From assembly GCA_013815325.1 (NCBI GenBank), contig JACDGM010000048.1, positions 1 through 35,006 on the forward strand: a stretch of DNA of 35,006 nt, in the 5' to 3' direction. Positions within the stretch are counted from its first letter, which is position 1; each line of letters opens with the position of its first letter. A model generated the notes under the pieces. That model was given only the letters and a program-made list of their open reading frames with translations, searched no databases and was not told the DNA's origin. The DNA comes from Chthoniobacterales bacterium. Its GTDB lineage: Bacteria > Verrucomicrobiota > Verrucomicrobiia > Chthoniobacterales > UBA10450. Positions 22,602 through 31,770 of this stretch are shown piece by piece. Position numbers and translations under genes: made by a program.

Positions 22602-23804
22602 ATGAAGCAGTTCATCCGACTTTTTGGCGCTACTCTTATGGCAAGTATTGCGGCGGCGGGCGAACCAGAACAGGCGCCCGCTACGCCCGAGGCGCTCTTC
22701 AAGGTTTATGCCTGGATCGAGAGCGGGTTCACGGTGAATTTCGATCAGCCTAACGATCGCCAAAACTTCGGCCGCCTCTTCGACGATCGCGCCAACGAAG
22801 CGCTCCTCAACCAGGCGGTCGTAACCCTGGAGCGGACGCTGGCCGGCGCGGGTTCGGCTTTTGATTTGGGGTTCAAGTTACAGGTCATGGCCGGGAGCGA
22901 CGCGCGTTTCATCCATTCCCTGGGCTTGTTCGATCGCACCAGCGATCAAATTCTGCAGCCTGACCTGGTCGAGGCCTATCTCAACCTGCACTTCCCGGTC
23001 GTCACGGAAGGCGGGCTGGATCTCAAGCTCGGCAAGTTTGTTACCCTGGAAGGAGCGGAAACGATCGACCCGCGAACAAACGTCTTTTACTCGCACAGCT
23101 ACATCTTTAACTTTGGGATCCCGTTTAACCACAGCGGGGCGCTGGCCACCTGGCACGCAAGCCCGTCGATCGATCTCTACGGCGGCCTAACGAGAGGCGT
23201 GAACACGAGCCTCGATGACAACAACGATTCGCTGGCTTTCCACGGTGGCATAGGTCTCAACCTGCTCGAAGGCAAGCTGACCGCCCTCGCCACGACGCAC
23301 ATCGGGCCGGAAACGCCCGATAACAATCACGATAGCCGTTACCTCAACGACCTCACGATCACTGCGAAGCTAACCAAGGATTTTACCTCGATCACCGATC
23401 TGAACTACATCTACGACGAAGCGGCAAATGCGACCGGCTACGGAATCGCCCAGTATCTCGTTTACACCTTCAACGATCTTATCTCGATCGGGGTGCGGGG
23501 CGAAATTTGGCGCGATGCGGATGGCTTCTACGTGGCCTCCTTCGCCGACAATGACGATGCGTCCGACGCCTTGCGCGGCGGCGCTGTCACCTTCGATCCG
23601 CGGACAGTGGGCGGCGGCAGGACGACTTACGGGGCGGTTACCTTGGGAGTGAATATTAAGCCGCCGCTACCGAAATCGGTAACGAGCTTGGTGGTTCGAC
23701 CCGAACTGCGTTACGATCGGTCGCTAAACGGCACCCATCCGTTCCATGAATCCAGCGCTCGCGATCAATTCACTGCCGGGATCGATGTCATCGTCAGCTT
23801 CTAG
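22602..23804 (+). CDS. Outer-membrane beta-barrel porin (BBP2/OmpL-like)
   Basis: This 400-residue protein has a signal peptide (MKQFIRLFGATLMASIAAAG), alternating beta-strand sequence throughout and a C-terminal phenylalanine ('GIDVIVSF') typical of Omp85-dependent insertion. Motifs such as 'LDLKLGKFVTLEGAETIDPR', 'HSYIFNFGIPFNHSGA' and 'WHASPSIDLYGGLTRG' match the putative beta-barrel porin-2 (OmpL-like) family. It lies 54 bases downstream of amtB on the same strand, so it may let ammonium or other nitrogen solutes cross the outer membrane. The start at 22602 is chosen for the signal peptide. Exact 9-mer copies lie at 22748 and 23185. Confidence 0.85.
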   Translation: MKQFIRLFGATLMASIAAAGEPEQAPATPEALFKVYAWIESGFTVNFDQPNDRQNFGRLFDDRANEALLNQAVVTLERTLAGAGSAFDLGFKLQVMAGSDARFIHSLGLFDRTSDQILQPDLVEAYLNLHFPVVTEGGLDLKLGKFVTLEGAETIDPRTNVFYSHSYIFNFGIPFNHSGALATWHASPSIDLYGGLTRGVNTSLDDNNDSLAFHGGIGLNLLEGKLTALATTHIGPETPDNNHDSRYLNDLTITAKLTKDFTSITDLNYIYDEAANATGYGIAQYLVYTFNDLISIGVRGEIWRDADGFYVASFADNDDASDALRGGAVTFDPRTVGGGRTTYGAVTLGVNIKPPLPKSVTSLVVRPELRYDRSLNGTHPFHESSARDQFTAGIDVIVSF

Positions 23805-23898
23805 AAGCTATCTCATAAGCATGCGCCCCGATTGTTTGTGCAGAGCGGCGGCCGGGATCACCGAATCGAAGGCCGACGCGCAATCGGATAGCGGCCGT

Positions 23899-24297
23899 TC
23901 AAGCATCGCCATGGAGCCTGAAGTGCGGATTCTCGATGATCCCGAGGACATTGCCGAATGGATCGAGAACCGTGGCGACCCGGATGCCTTTGCCGACGGT
24001 TTGAGGTCCGGTACGCGCCGTCGCGCCGAGGGAAATCAGGTGAGCCAGGGCTTCCTGCGCGTTCGGCACGCCCCAATAGGCGACCGCGCCCGCGTCGCCC
24101 TGTGGCGTGCTGGAAGCATCAGGATCGAGGCCTAACTCATAACCGCCGACATCGTAGCCAACATAGAAAGGCATATCGAAGTAGGGTTCGAGTCTGAGAA
24201 CGGAGGTGTACCACGTCTTGGCCCGGTCAAGGTCCGGAGCGTGATAGATGACGGTGCGCAACCCAAGAAAGTGCGCGGCAGGAGTTTCATCCTTCAT
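23899..24297 (-). CDS. VOC-family (glyoxalase/dioxygenase-fold) protein
   Basis: This 132-residue protein has two beta-alpha-beta-beta-beta modules: 'HFLGLRTVIYHAPDLDRAKT' and 'WYTSVLRLEP' in the first, 'VLDPFGNVLGIIENPHF' in the second. The motif 'DPFGN..GI.E' is a hallmark of the superfamily, which includes glyoxalase I, ring-cleaving dioxygenases and antibiotic-binding proteins. Metal ligands would be H15-type and E residues, but the precise activity cannot be told. Its ATG overlaps the stop of the MmcQ-like gene (ATGA), so the two form a two-gene operon converging on the porin gene. Confidence 0.85.
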   Translation of the reverse strand: MKDETPAAHFLGLRTVIYHAPDLDRAKTWYTSVLRLEPYFDMPFYVGYDVGGYELGLDPDASSTPQGDAGAVAYWGVPNAQEALAHLISLGATARTGPQTVGKGIRVATVLDPFGNVLGIIENPHFRLHGDA

Positions 24298-24632
24298 GAG
24301 TCGTAGGTGCTATGCAAGCGTTTTGGGGCCCTCTTTCGCCAGGCCGTGACGATCGCGCGGTGCAGCACAGCTGGCTTAATTATCTCGAGACTCACAATCG
24401 TGCTGCCTCGCCTCCCCCACGCTCCTGCCGCCGGCGCAAAGGCAGTGGGCGCTTCCTGAACCAACTTTGCTTGTTCATCAAGCGGAAGGACAACCATCCC
24501 ATGCCGGTCGTCGGGATAACCCAGAGTCGCGAATATCTTCCCGCCCACGCGAAAATCAGCATGTCCCATATGAGCGCCTTCGGAGGCCTCGGGCAGGCTG
24601 AGAGCAATCCTGCGAAATTCGTCTGGTTGCAT
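24294..24632 (-). CDS. MmcQ/YjbR-family protein
   Basis: This 112-residue protein shows the small double-wing-like fold of MmcQ/YjbR: 'FRRIALSLPEASEGAHMGHA', 'DFRVGGKIFATL', 'MVVLPLDEQAKLVQ' and a terminal 'VTAWRKRAPKRL'. The family is sometimes called DNA-binding on structural grounds, but function is unknown. Stop and start overlap with the VOC gene (ATGA) indicates translational coupling. The gene is divergent from the DUF2064 gene with about 100 bases between. Confidence 0.88.
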   Translation of the reverse strand: MQPDEFRRIALSLPEASEGAHMGHADFRVGGKIFATLGYPDDRHGMVVLPLDEQAKLVQEAPTAFAPAAGAWGRRGSTIVSLEIIKPAVLHRAIVTAWRKRAPKRLHSTYDS

Positions 24633-24736
24633 CGAGTGAGGCGCAATCTACCAGAACGCATCCGTGCGTTGGAAAGAAATTTCTAGCCTTCTTTGCGTCT
24701 GCCTGGGAATATGGGGCGGAATAACAACTCCGAACC

Positions 24737-25417
24737 GTGTTGAATCGAAAGGCTGTTCTCATCTTTGCTGACCCAATCGGGCTCGATCTCGCCCGGCGCC
24801 GGCTGCCTCGATTCCTCCGGCCGCTTCTTTCCATTCGTCGCTTCCGCGCCTCCCCGATCGCGGCGGATTTGCATCTCTTCACCTCCGGAAAATCGTCTGG
24901 GCTCCCCGGCATTCAATGTCACGAACAGCGCGGCGCGACCTTCGCCGAGCGGCTCGAAGCGGCGACTGAAAAGATCGCCTCCCTTGGCTACGATGAAATT
25001 GTTCTCGTCGGCTCCGATTGTCCAAGCCTTACGGCAGACGACATCGCGGCCGCGTTAGTGGAGCTAACCTCGAGGCGGCTCGTCCTCGGGCCCGATCATC
25101 GTGGTGGCTGCTACCTGATTGCGCTCCGCGCCCACGACCGGCAACTGCTGCATGGCGTGCGCTGGAATCGTGGCTGCGACTACGTTCAGCTCACAAGCCG
25201 CGTCGGCGCCCACGAAGCCGCGGCACTTCCGGTCAAACAGGACGTCGATAACTGGGCCGACGTGCGCCTTCTCGCGCGGACCGGCCATTACCTTGCTCTC
25301 TTCGTCGTCGTCGCTCTGGCGCGCGTCACTCAGTGGTCGCACGAGTTCTTCGTCGATCTCCCGGCGCAAGCTCAACGCGTGCGCGGACAAATGCCTCCCC
25401 CGGCGCTCGCGGTCTAA
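24737..25417 (+). CDS. DUF2064 (TIGR04282-like) putative glycosyltransferase
   Basis: This 226-residue protein resembles the DUF2064 group of GT-A nucleotide-sugar transferases. Visible are 'AVLIFADPIGLDLARRRL' at the N-terminus, 'TFAERLEAA', the core 'EIVLVGSDCPSLTADDI' near residue 87, and 'LVLGPDHRGGCYLIALR' near 115. 'GSDCP' takes the place of the DxD metal motif in the family. The start is GTG at 24737. The last 40 residues ('HYLALFVVVALARVTQWSHE') contain a hydrophobic stretch that may be a membrane contact. Its role is not defined. It ends 189 bases before the TonB receptor gene. Confidence 0.8.
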   Translation: MLNRKAVLIFADPIGLDLARRRLPRFLRPLLSIRRFRASPIAADLHLFTSGKSSGLPGIQCHEQRGATFAERLEAATEKIASLGYDEIVLVGSDCPSLTADDIAAALVELTSRRLVLGPDHRGGCYLIALRAHDRQLLHGVRWNRGCDYVQLTSRVGAHEAAALPVKQDVDNWADVRLLARTGHYLALFVVVALARVTQWSHEFFVDLPAQAQRVRGQMPPPALAV

Positions 25418-25606
25418 AAACTCGACCGGGCATCGGTGTGCTCGGAAAGGTACCGCGCCGTCTCTCTCCACTCCAACCTCGCTGGCGCGAAGGTTATCGC
25501 GCCAAGCAATCACCTACACTCTTACCCTAACCATAACTGCATTACGACCATCACCAGCGTGCTCGCCAACGCCGTCACCCACCTCACTTAGTTACCTGCC
25601 TCACCT
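25418..25606. other. Leader region of the TonB receptor gene
   Basis: These 189 bases carry a perfect 8-bp hairpin, TGGCGCGA (25483-25490) and TCGCGCCA (25497-25504), loop AGGTTA. The rest is C-rich, AT-richer sequence up to the ATG. I see no match to TPP, cobalamin, FMN or Moco riboswitch consensus and no Shine-Dalgarno site before ATG 25607. The promoter is presumably here. Confidence 0.4.
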
Positions 25607-28177
25607 ATGAAATCCTTTAACTTAGCCCTGGCTGCTCTCTCAGCTTTGACTCTTACCGCCGCCACGCTCGAAGCCCAAACCGCGTTTAGCCCCCCAGTCA
25701 ACGCCAGCACCACGTCTGACCCAGTCGCCTCCAGCGCGCCCGGCAACCCGAGTCCTACTCCAGTCCCATCCCGCGACTCCGACCAAAGCGTCGAACGGCT
25801 GGTCGTCACCGGCGCCGAGGTGCCGATCGAACAGGACGTAGTCCCGACTCACCAGGCGCTCAGTTCCGTCTTCGGCACGGACACCAACATCAAAGAAACT
25901 CCGCGCGCCGTGACCGTCGTCACTGCCCGGCAGATCGAAGAGGAACATATTCGCGCGTTCGACGATTTGTCCCGCGCTTCCGCGGATGTTTTTACCGCGG
26001 CGCAATTCGGCGTGCCCGGGCTGCCGCAGATACGCGGCCAGGATGGCGAAGTCTTTGAGAATGGCTTGCGCCGCAACGGCGGCAACAATGGTTATGGGCT
26101 TCCCTTCTCCTTCAACCCGGTGGAACAACTCGACATCGTCAAAGGACCACCTAGCGCCGTCTACGGACCGACTCAGCGCGTCGCCGGTTACGTTAACTTC
26201 GTCAGCAAGCAGCCTTATTTCGATGCCTTGCATGGCGAAGCCTGGGCGACTATCGGCGAATACGACCAATACCGCTGGGGCCTGGACTTTGGCGGCCCGC
26301 TGACGCAGGACAAGAAAACCGCGTTTCGTTTTAGCTATGAGGGCGAGGACTCCGGCAGCTTTTACGATTTCGTCGAATACAAGGCCAATGACTACTACCT
26401 CGCCCTCGCGTCCCGGACCTATGATAACTTGCGCATCGATTTCAACGTCGAGTATTTTGACGTTCCGCACTATCCCGATAACGCCGGCTTTAACCGGCCT
26501 ACGCAGGACTTGATCGACAATGGTCGCTATGTGACCGGCCCGGCTAACGGACTTGGCTTTGGTTCCACCGTTACTCCGACCGGCTTGGTCGATCTGCCGC
26601 GCAGTCAGGTGAACACCGCGCCGGGAGACGGCAGTGCCGCGCACACGGTTTACTCCCAGGCGATCGTAACCCTCGATCTCGGACCGAAGTTAAGTCTGGT
26701 CAATCGCACCTCCTTCCAATATCTCGACAAGGAAACGCAAAACGCCAATAGCTTCGTCGAGATTATCGATAACAACTACACGGTGGAGAATCGCACGGAA
26801 GCCCACGTCAAGTACACCCTTCCCTTCTTCGGCAATAGCTTCCATACGACGGTGAACGCACCGGCGGATGGAAAGGACAGCAAGGCGGTGCAAAGCGTCA
26901 CCGAGACGACTCCCGGGCCGCTTAGTGAGCTGGTCACGGGTTTCGACTTTCGCTTCAATCACATCAAAGGCTTTAGTAACTTCAATTTCGAAGCCGATAA
27001 CTTGACCGACCTGACGGCGCCGCTCAGCACGCGTTTCTTTCCGCGCGACGCGATCACCGGCAGCCTGCCGTTGCCGGGTTATCCCGGACGTTTCGGCGGT
27101 CCCGCGCTCGTCTCCAGCGGTGGCAACTACCCGACCGGGCTCGATAGCCAGGGCAATGTCGGCGTCTTTGGCAACGCCGATACGAACGACTCGAACATCT
27201 ACCAGGTCGGCTACTTCTTGCAGAATAACTTCGCCATCACCGACAAGCTTAGCCTCCTTATTGGCGGCCGCGGCGATCTGATCTTCGCCGATGTCACCGA
27301 TCCGCTGCCGCCCGCTGGCTTCGCGCCTGCGAGCGACTCGACCGTCGTCGGTGAAGGCGCGGGCAATGGCAGCTTGTCTTACAAGTTGTTTCCGTGGATG
27401 ACGACCTACGGCACTTATAGCTTCAGCCAGTCGTATAACTCGGCGCTGGGCGGCGGCCTGGCCCTGGTCGACAACACGATCAAAGAAAGCAACTTTCACA
27501 TCGCCAGCGATCTCTACGAAATCGGATCAAAGTTTAGCTTCTTCGAAGACAGGCTCTTCATCTCCGTCGCTGGATTCTACCAGGACCTGAATCGCCGGAG
27601 TAACTTCGGCGGCGCCAATATCAAGTATAACACCAAGGGTCTCGAGTTCGAATCGACGTTTCAACCGAATAAGAACTTCTTCACGACCCTCAACTACAGC
27701 TACTTCAGCGGCCACCTCGATAACGTCGGCGGCGTCCTCCAGGCTACGGGAACGGTCTACGATGCCTTCAACCCCTCGCGACCCGATCTCGTTCCCGGGA
27801 CCGGCGCAGGCAGCCCTAACTTCTTTAACTTCCCGCCGGACGATTACGAGGTCTCTGGCTTTCCCCGTTCCGTGGTTAGCGCCTTTGCTAACTACACGCT
27901 CGACTGCGGGCTCGGTGCGAGCCTGGGCGTGGTCGCTACGAGCCGTTATCACCTCGACTTGCTCGGCAAAGTCATCATCCCGGCGCAGTACACTTTAAAT
28001 GCGGCGGTCTTCTACCGTCAGCCGCGCTGGGAGGCGCGCGTTGATGTGTTGAACCTCACCGATGAGGAAAACTTCTCGCCGAGCTTCGGCTTCTTCGGCG
28101 GCGGCTTCCTGAGTAGCGATATTGTCTATCCCGAGCTCCCCTTGCGCGTGGAAGCGACGATCAAGTTCAAGTTTTAA
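25607..28177 (+). CDS. TonB-dependent outer-membrane receptor
   Basis: This 856-residue receptor carries a signal peptide (MKSFNLALAALSALTLTAAT), a Ser/Pro-rich spacer, a TonB-box-like 'ERLVVTG' (63-69), and a plug domain ('IKETPRAVTVVTARQIEE', 'LPQIRGQDGEVFENGLRR', 'QLDIVKGPPSAVYGP'). A long beta-barrel follows, ending 'EATIKFKF' with C-terminal Phe. The 'GPPSAVYG' motif is typical of siderophore/FecA-FhuA-type receptors. It imports its ligand using TonB energy. It lies 9 bases before the YnjB-like lipoprotein gene, so it likely feeds that ABC importer; the ligand could be a metal chelate, vitamin or cofactor. Confidence 0.93.
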   Translation: MKSFNLALAALSALTLTAATLEAQTAFSPPVNASTTSDPVASSAPGNPSPTPVPSRDSDQSVERLVVTGAEVPIEQDVVPTHQALSSVFGTDTNIKETPRAVTVVTARQIEEEHIRAFDDLSRASADVFTAAQFGVPGLPQIRGQDGEVFENGLRRNGGNNGYGLPFSFNPVEQLDIVKGPPSAVYGPTQRVAGYVNFVSKQPYFDALHGEAWATIGEYDQYRWGLDFGGPLTQDKKTAFRFSYEGEDSGSFYDFVEYKANDYYLALASRTYDNLRIDFNVEYFDVPHYPDNAGFNRPTQDLIDNGRYVTGPANGLGFGSTVTPTGLVDLPRSQVNTAPGDGSAAHTVYSQAIVTLDLGPKLSLVNRTSFQYLDKETQNANSFVEIIDNNYTVENRTEAHVKYTLPFFGNSFHTTVNAPADGKDSKAVQSVTETTPGPLSELVTGFDFRFNHIKGFSNFNFEADNLTDLTAPLSTRFFPRDAITGSLPLPGYPGRFGGPALVSSGGNYPTGLDSQGNVGVFGNADTNDSNIYQVGYFLQNNFAITDKLSLLIGGRGDLIFADVTDPLPPAGFAPASDSTVVGEGAGNGSLSYKLFPWMTTYGTYSFSQSYNSALGGGLALVDNTIKESNFHIASDLYEIGSKFSFFEDRLFISVAGFYQDLNRRSNFGGANIKYNTKGLEFESTFQPNKNFFTTLNYSYFSGHLDNVGGVLQATGTVYDAFNPSRPDLVPGTGAGSPNFFNFPPDDYEVSGFPRSVVSAFANYTLDCGLGASLGVVATSRYHLDLLGKVIIPAQYTLNAAVFYRQPRWEARVDVLNLTDEENFSPSFGFFGGGFLSSDIVYPELPLRVEATIKFKF

Positions 28178-28186
28178 AGCCGAGTC

Positions 28187-29398
28187 TTGAGGCACTTTCT
28201 TCTCAGCCTGACCTGCGTGCTCGCCCTGGCGAGCTGCGGGAAAAAGGCGTCCGAACGTCCTGGGGCCGCTGGGCTAAGTTGGGATCAAGTCGTCGCGCAG
28301 GCGCGCGGCCAGACTGTCACCCTGGTGATGTGGCAGGGCGATCCCCTGATCAACAAATATATGCAGAGCTTCGTCGTTCCCGGGGTAGAGAAGGAATATG
28401 GAGTGACTCTGAAGATCGCGAGCGGCCAGGGAAACGACCTGGTCTCAACCTTGATGACTGAGCACGAAGCGGGAAAGGCGGAAAGTGCTTATGACTTAAT
28501 GTGGATTAATGGCGAGACCTTCTACCAGCTTCGGCAGCTCGATGGCTTGCTCGGACCTTTCACCGACAGGCTCCCGAACAGTAAGTTCATCGATTTTCAG
28601 AATCCGTTCATCGGTTATGACTTCAGGCAACAGGTCAACGGCTACGAGTGCCCTTGGGGCAACGTGCAGTTAACGATCATCTACGACTCCGCGCGGGTGC
28701 AGGATCCGCCGCGCACGCGCGAGCAGCTGGCCGCGTGGGTCAAGGCGCACCCCGGGCGGTTCACCCTCGATTCGAGCTTTACGGGTCTTACTTTTTTGAA
28801 GTGTCTTCTCTACGACTTCGCCGGCGGCGCGAAAGAACTGGAAGGCAGCTTCGATGAGTCGAAATACGACAAGTATTCCGCGCAGCTCTGGGCTTACCTG
28901 AACGGCATCAAGCAATACTTCTGGAAGGCGGGCAAGACTTTCCCCGAAGGCGTGGCGCAACTACACCAGCTCTACGCCAGCGGTGAAATCGACTTCACCA
29001 TGAGTAACAACGATGGGGAGGTGGATAGTAAGATTCTCCAGGGCATTCTCCCGGAGACTTCCCGCGCCTACGTGCTCGACGCCGGCACGATTCAGAACTC
29101 TCACTACATGGGTATCCCGAAGAACTCAGCTCATGCCGCCGCAGCCATGACTGTCTGTAACTTCCTTATCTCCCCGGAAGCGCAATATGAGAAGGCCCGC
29201 CCTTCGGTTTGGGGTGACGGCACCGTGCTTGCGATTGATAAGTTGCCTCCTGCCTGGCAGGAGAGGTTGCGCCATATTCCGCAACGAACGCATGCGCCGC
29301 AACGCGCCGAGATTCAGGCAAAAGCTCTGCCGGAACCGGCGTCGAAGTATATGATTCGGTTGAATGAAGATTTCCGTAAGCAGGTTTTGGAAAAATAG
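28187..29398 (+). CDS. YnjB-like (COG4134) ABC substrate-binding lipoprotein
   Basis: This 403-residue lipoprotein has signal 'FLLSLTCVLALASC' with lipid-attachment Cys17. The mature part matches the YnjB family of the uncharacterised YnjBCD importer: 'GQTVTLVMWQGDPLINKYMQ', 'YDLMWINGETFYQL', 'NGYECPWGNVQLTIIYDSAR' and 'GRFTLDSSFTGLTFLKCL'. It would catch a solute in the periplasm and hand it to the permeases. The start is TTG 28187 because no ATG is available upstream of the signal peptide. The downstream permease gene overlaps its end by 35 bases. The true substrate of any YnjB protein is not established to my knowledge. Confidence 0.85.
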   Translation: MRHFLLSLTCVLALASCGKKASERPGAAGLSWDQVVAQARGQTVTLVMWQGDPLINKYMQSFVVPGVEKEYGVTLKIASGQGNDLVSTLMTEHEAGKAESAYDLMWINGETFYQLRQLDGLLGPFTDRLPNSKFIDFQNPFIGYDFRQQVNGYECPWGNVQLTIIYDSARVQDPPRTREQLAAWVKAHPGRFTLDSSFTGLTFLKCLLYDFAGGAKELEGSFDESKYDKYSAQLWAYLNGIKQYFWKAGKTFPEGVAQLHQLYASGEIDFTMSNNDGEVDSKILQGILPETSRAYVLDAGTIQNSHYMGIPKNSAHAAAAMTVCNFLISPEAQYEKARPSVWGDGTVLAIDKLPPAWQERLRHIPQRTHAPQRAEIQAKALPEPASKYMIRLNEDFRKQVLEK

Positions 29399-30233
29399 GG
29401 GCACGACGCTCGGGCTCGCGTTCTTCCTCCTCTTCGCGGTCGCGCCGATTGTTTGGTGTCTGGGTTACGCGCTGGCTTATAGCTTCGGGCTGGCGGGCCT
29501 TCTCTCCGCCGGCTGGACCACGAAATACTGGACGCAAGCCATCACGTCGGGCGAGCTTCCGCGCTCATTTCTCTTCAGCGCGTGGGTGGCGCTGGCCGCG
29601 ATCTTTCTAAGCGGCGTCACGGCGCTGGGCTTGGTCCTGGGATTCCGGCGGTCTTTACAGCGCGGTGCGATTTCTTCGCTGATCTATCTGCCGATGGCGC
29701 TTTCGGGATTGGTCGCGGCGTTTCTCGTCTCGCGCTGGTTGAGCGGCGCGGGTTTGTTCTCTCGCCTTGCCTGCGCCTTCGGGTTCGTGCGCGATCCGCA
29801 GCATTTTCCGTCGCTCGTAAACGACTCGTTAGGCTGGGGCATCATTGCTGCGCACTGGCTGCTCGCAGCGCCGTTTTTTACGGTGATGATGCTGCAGATT
29901 TATGAGACGGAAAAAATCGGCAGCCTGCGGCAACTGGCGACGTCGTTAGGCGCCTCGCGCTGGCAGAGCCTGCGCCGGGTGGCGGTGCCGGTATTGCTCC
30001 AACGCTCGAGCACGAACCTGCTCCTCTACTTCATCTTTGTGCTCGGTTCCTTCGAGATCCCGCTCGTCGTCGGGCCGCAAAATCCGCTCGTCATCTCGAT
30101 GCTCACCCGGCGCAAGTTTGGCCTCTTCGATCTCGCGCAGAAGCCCGAGGCGTTTGTCATCTCTGTCGTTTACACCGCGCTCGTGCTCTTTTTCCTACTC
30201 TTCATTTTTCGCAAGGCACCGGCTCATGAATAA
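29364..30233 (+). CDS. ABC importer permease 1 (YnjC N-half-like)
   Basis: This 289-residue inner-membrane protein has about six hydrophobic helices and the permease signature 'EKIGSLRQLATSLGASRWQS' near residue 180, which contacts the ATPase. ATG 29364 overlaps the lipoprotein gene. E. coli YnjC is, from memory, one long double-length permease; here the two halves are separate genes (this and the next). Two exact 9-mers, each read Ser-Leu-Gly with the rare TTA leucine codon, occur at 29826 and 29943. Confidence 0.88.
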   Translation: MKISVSRFWKNRGTTLGLAFFLLFAVAPIVWCLGYALAYSFGLAGLLSAGWTTKYWTQAITSGELPRSFLFSAWVALAAIFLSGVTALGLVLGFRRSLQRGAISSLIYLPMALSGLVAAFLVSRWLSGAGLFSRLACAFGFVRDPQHFPSLVNDSLGWGIIAAHWLLAAPFFTVMMLQIYETEKIGSLRQLATSLGASRWQSLRRVAVPVLLQRSSTNLLLYFIFVLGSFEIPLVVGPQNPLVISMLTRRKFGLFDLAQKPEAFVISVVYTALVLFFLLFIFRKAPAHE

Positions 30234-31008
30234 CTCCGCCACGCGCAAGCCGCTCGCCTTTGTTCTCGCGGTCTGCTGTCTTTTTCCGGTTGCCTTCCTG
30301 CTCTTTCAATCGGCTGCGCGGCGTTGGGTTTATCCGAATCTTCTGCCGCAGGAATTCAATTTCAGTGCCTGGCGAACGCTCTTCCAAAGCGGCCATCTCG
30401 GCGGCAACCTCCTTTTGTCGTTAGGCACGGCGACCGCCGTCGGGAGCGGTGCGACCCTGGCCGGGTTTCTCACGAGCAAGTGCATCTCCTATCACCGCTG
30501 GCGCAAGCCGCTGCTCTTTTGCGCCTACATTCCTTTCGTGATCTCGCCGGTCATTTTCGGGGTTTGCATTCTATTTCTCTTCATCAAGCTGCGGCTCGCG
30601 GATGGCTTTTTCGGCGTTGTGCTGGCCCAGGGGATCATTGCCTACGGCTTCGCCACGGTTTTCTTTGGGCGCTTCTGGAACGCGCAGCTGCGCGCGACCG
30701 AGGAACTGGTTTACACGCTCGGCGGCAGCGTCTGGGACGCGCTTGTGCGCGCGCTTTTCCCGATGGCGCGGGGCGCGCTCTTCGTCTGTTTTTGCCAGGC
30801 ATTTCTCATTTCGTGGTTTGACTACGGTATCGTCCTCATCATTGGCGGCGGAAAAGTTGAGACGCTGACTATTCGCATTTTCACCTTCATCAACGAAGCC
30901 AGTCTGCCGCTCGCCGCCGCCAGCAGTTGTCTGCTCGTGTTCCCGCCGATGCTGCTCTTCTGGGCGAACAAGAAGTTCGTCCTGACTTTGCCTAACGAAC
31001 GGCTATGA
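30226..31008 (+). CDS. ABC importer permease 2 (YnjC C-half-like)
   Basis: This 260-residue membrane protein has an N-terminal hydrophobic helix ('PLAFVLAVCCLFPVAFLLFQ') and about six helices in all. The coupling motif is 'ELVYTLGGSVWDALVRALFP' near residue 157. ATG 30226 overlaps the preceding gene by 8 bases, so translation is coupled; a longer upstream frame to 30037 is out of register with permease 1 and rejected. Its stop overlaps the ATPase start (ATGA). A 9-mer copy at 30418 encodes Ser-Leu-Gly. Confidence 0.88.
   Translation: MNNSATRKPLAFVLAVCCLFPVAFLLFQSAARRWVYPNLLPQEFNFSAWRTLFQSGHLGGNLLLSLGTATAVGSGATLAGFLTSKCISYHRWRKPLLFCAYIPFVISPVIFGVCILFLFIKLRLADGFFGVVLAQGIIAYGFATVFFGRFWNAQLRATEELVYTLGGSVWDALVRALFPMARGALFVCFCQAFLISWFDYGIVLIIGGGKVETLTIRIFTFINEASLPLAAASSCLLVFPPMLLFWANKKFVLTLPNERL
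30990..30998 (+). repeat. 9-mer motif copy next to the ATPase start
   Basis: GCCTAACGA ends 7 bases before the ATPase ATG at 31005 and within the last codons of permease 2. No Shine-Dalgarno site is present there, so the motif occupies the ribosome-site position. Confidence 0.7.
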
Positions 31009-31757
31009 ACGCAGATGCGGCCTTTCTCGAAGTGCGCAACCTGGCCAAGGCTTTCAAGCACGAACCGGTCCTGCGCCGGGTTTCACTCGCCCTGCAAGCG
31101 CACCAGACGCTCAGCGTCCTGGGCCGTTCGGGTTGCGGAAAAACGACCCTGCTCAAGATTATCGCGGGCCTGGTCGAGCCCGACGCCGGCGACCTTTACC
31201 TGGAGGGCGCGCGCCTCAACGAGATCGCGCCGCAGCGACGCAACATTGTTTACCTTTACCAGGAAGCGCTCCTCTTCTCGCATCTCAACGTCTTTGAAAA
31301 TATCGCTTTCGGCCTGCGTCTTCGGAAAGTGCCTAACGAGACCGTGAAAACCAAGGTCGGCGAGATGCTCGAGTCGCTCGAGCTGGGCGCTCATCGCCGC
31401 AAACGTCCCGAGCAGCTCTCCGGCGGCCAGCGTCAGCGTGTCGCCTTCGGCCGGGCGCTGATCATCAGTCCCGCGCTCATGCTGCTCGACGAGCCCTTCA
31501 GCAATCTCGACGCGGAGATTCGCACGAGCATGCAGCAGCTTTTCAAGCAGGTCGCGCGGCGTTTTTCCATCACTTCGATTTTCGTTACGCACGATCTGAA
31601 AGAGGCGCTCATCATGGGCGATCGCATGGCGCAGATGAGCGCCGGCGAACTGCGCAGCTTCGCGAGCAAGGAAGAGTTCGTGCACGATCCCGCGACCGGT
31701 GTCGCGACCGAGCTCGGTTTTTGGGACGCGCTCAAAGCCGAGCACATCGTTCTGTGA
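31005..31757 (+). CDS. ABC importer ATPase (YnjD-like)
   Basis: This 250-residue ATP-binding subunit has Walker A 'GRSGCGKTT' (40-48), signature 'LSGGQRQR' (138-145), Walker B 'LMLLDEPFSNLD' with D162/E163, and H-loop 'FVTHD' (H196). It drives transport through the two permeases. The start overlaps the permease 2 stop. The Q-loop region is 'VYLYQEALLFSHL'. A 9-mer copy at 31331 encodes Val-Pro-Asn-Glu. The radical SAM gene follows after 13 bases. Confidence 0.95.
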   Translation: MNADAAFLEVRNLAKAFKHEPVLRRVSLALQAHQTLSVLGRSGCGKTTLLKIIAGLVEPDAGDLYLEGARLNEIAPQRRNIVYLYQEALLFSHLNVFENIAFGLRLRKVPNETVKTKVGEMLESLELGAHRRKRPEQLSGGQRQRVAFGRALIISPALMLLDEPFSNLDAEIRTSMQQLFKQVARRFSITSIFVTHDLKEALIMGDRMAQMSAGELRSFASKEEFVHDPATGVATELGFWDALKAEHIVL

Positions 31758-31770
31758 TAAGGTAGGCGCC

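Noticed and set aside
25418..25606. Riboswitch upstream of the TonB receptor
   Set aside because: There is a hairpin, but no match by eye to TPP, cobalamin, FMN or Moco consensus boxes.
25640..26644. 334-residue minus-strand reading frame opposite the TonB receptor
   Set aside because: Antisense shadow of an unambiguous receptor gene.
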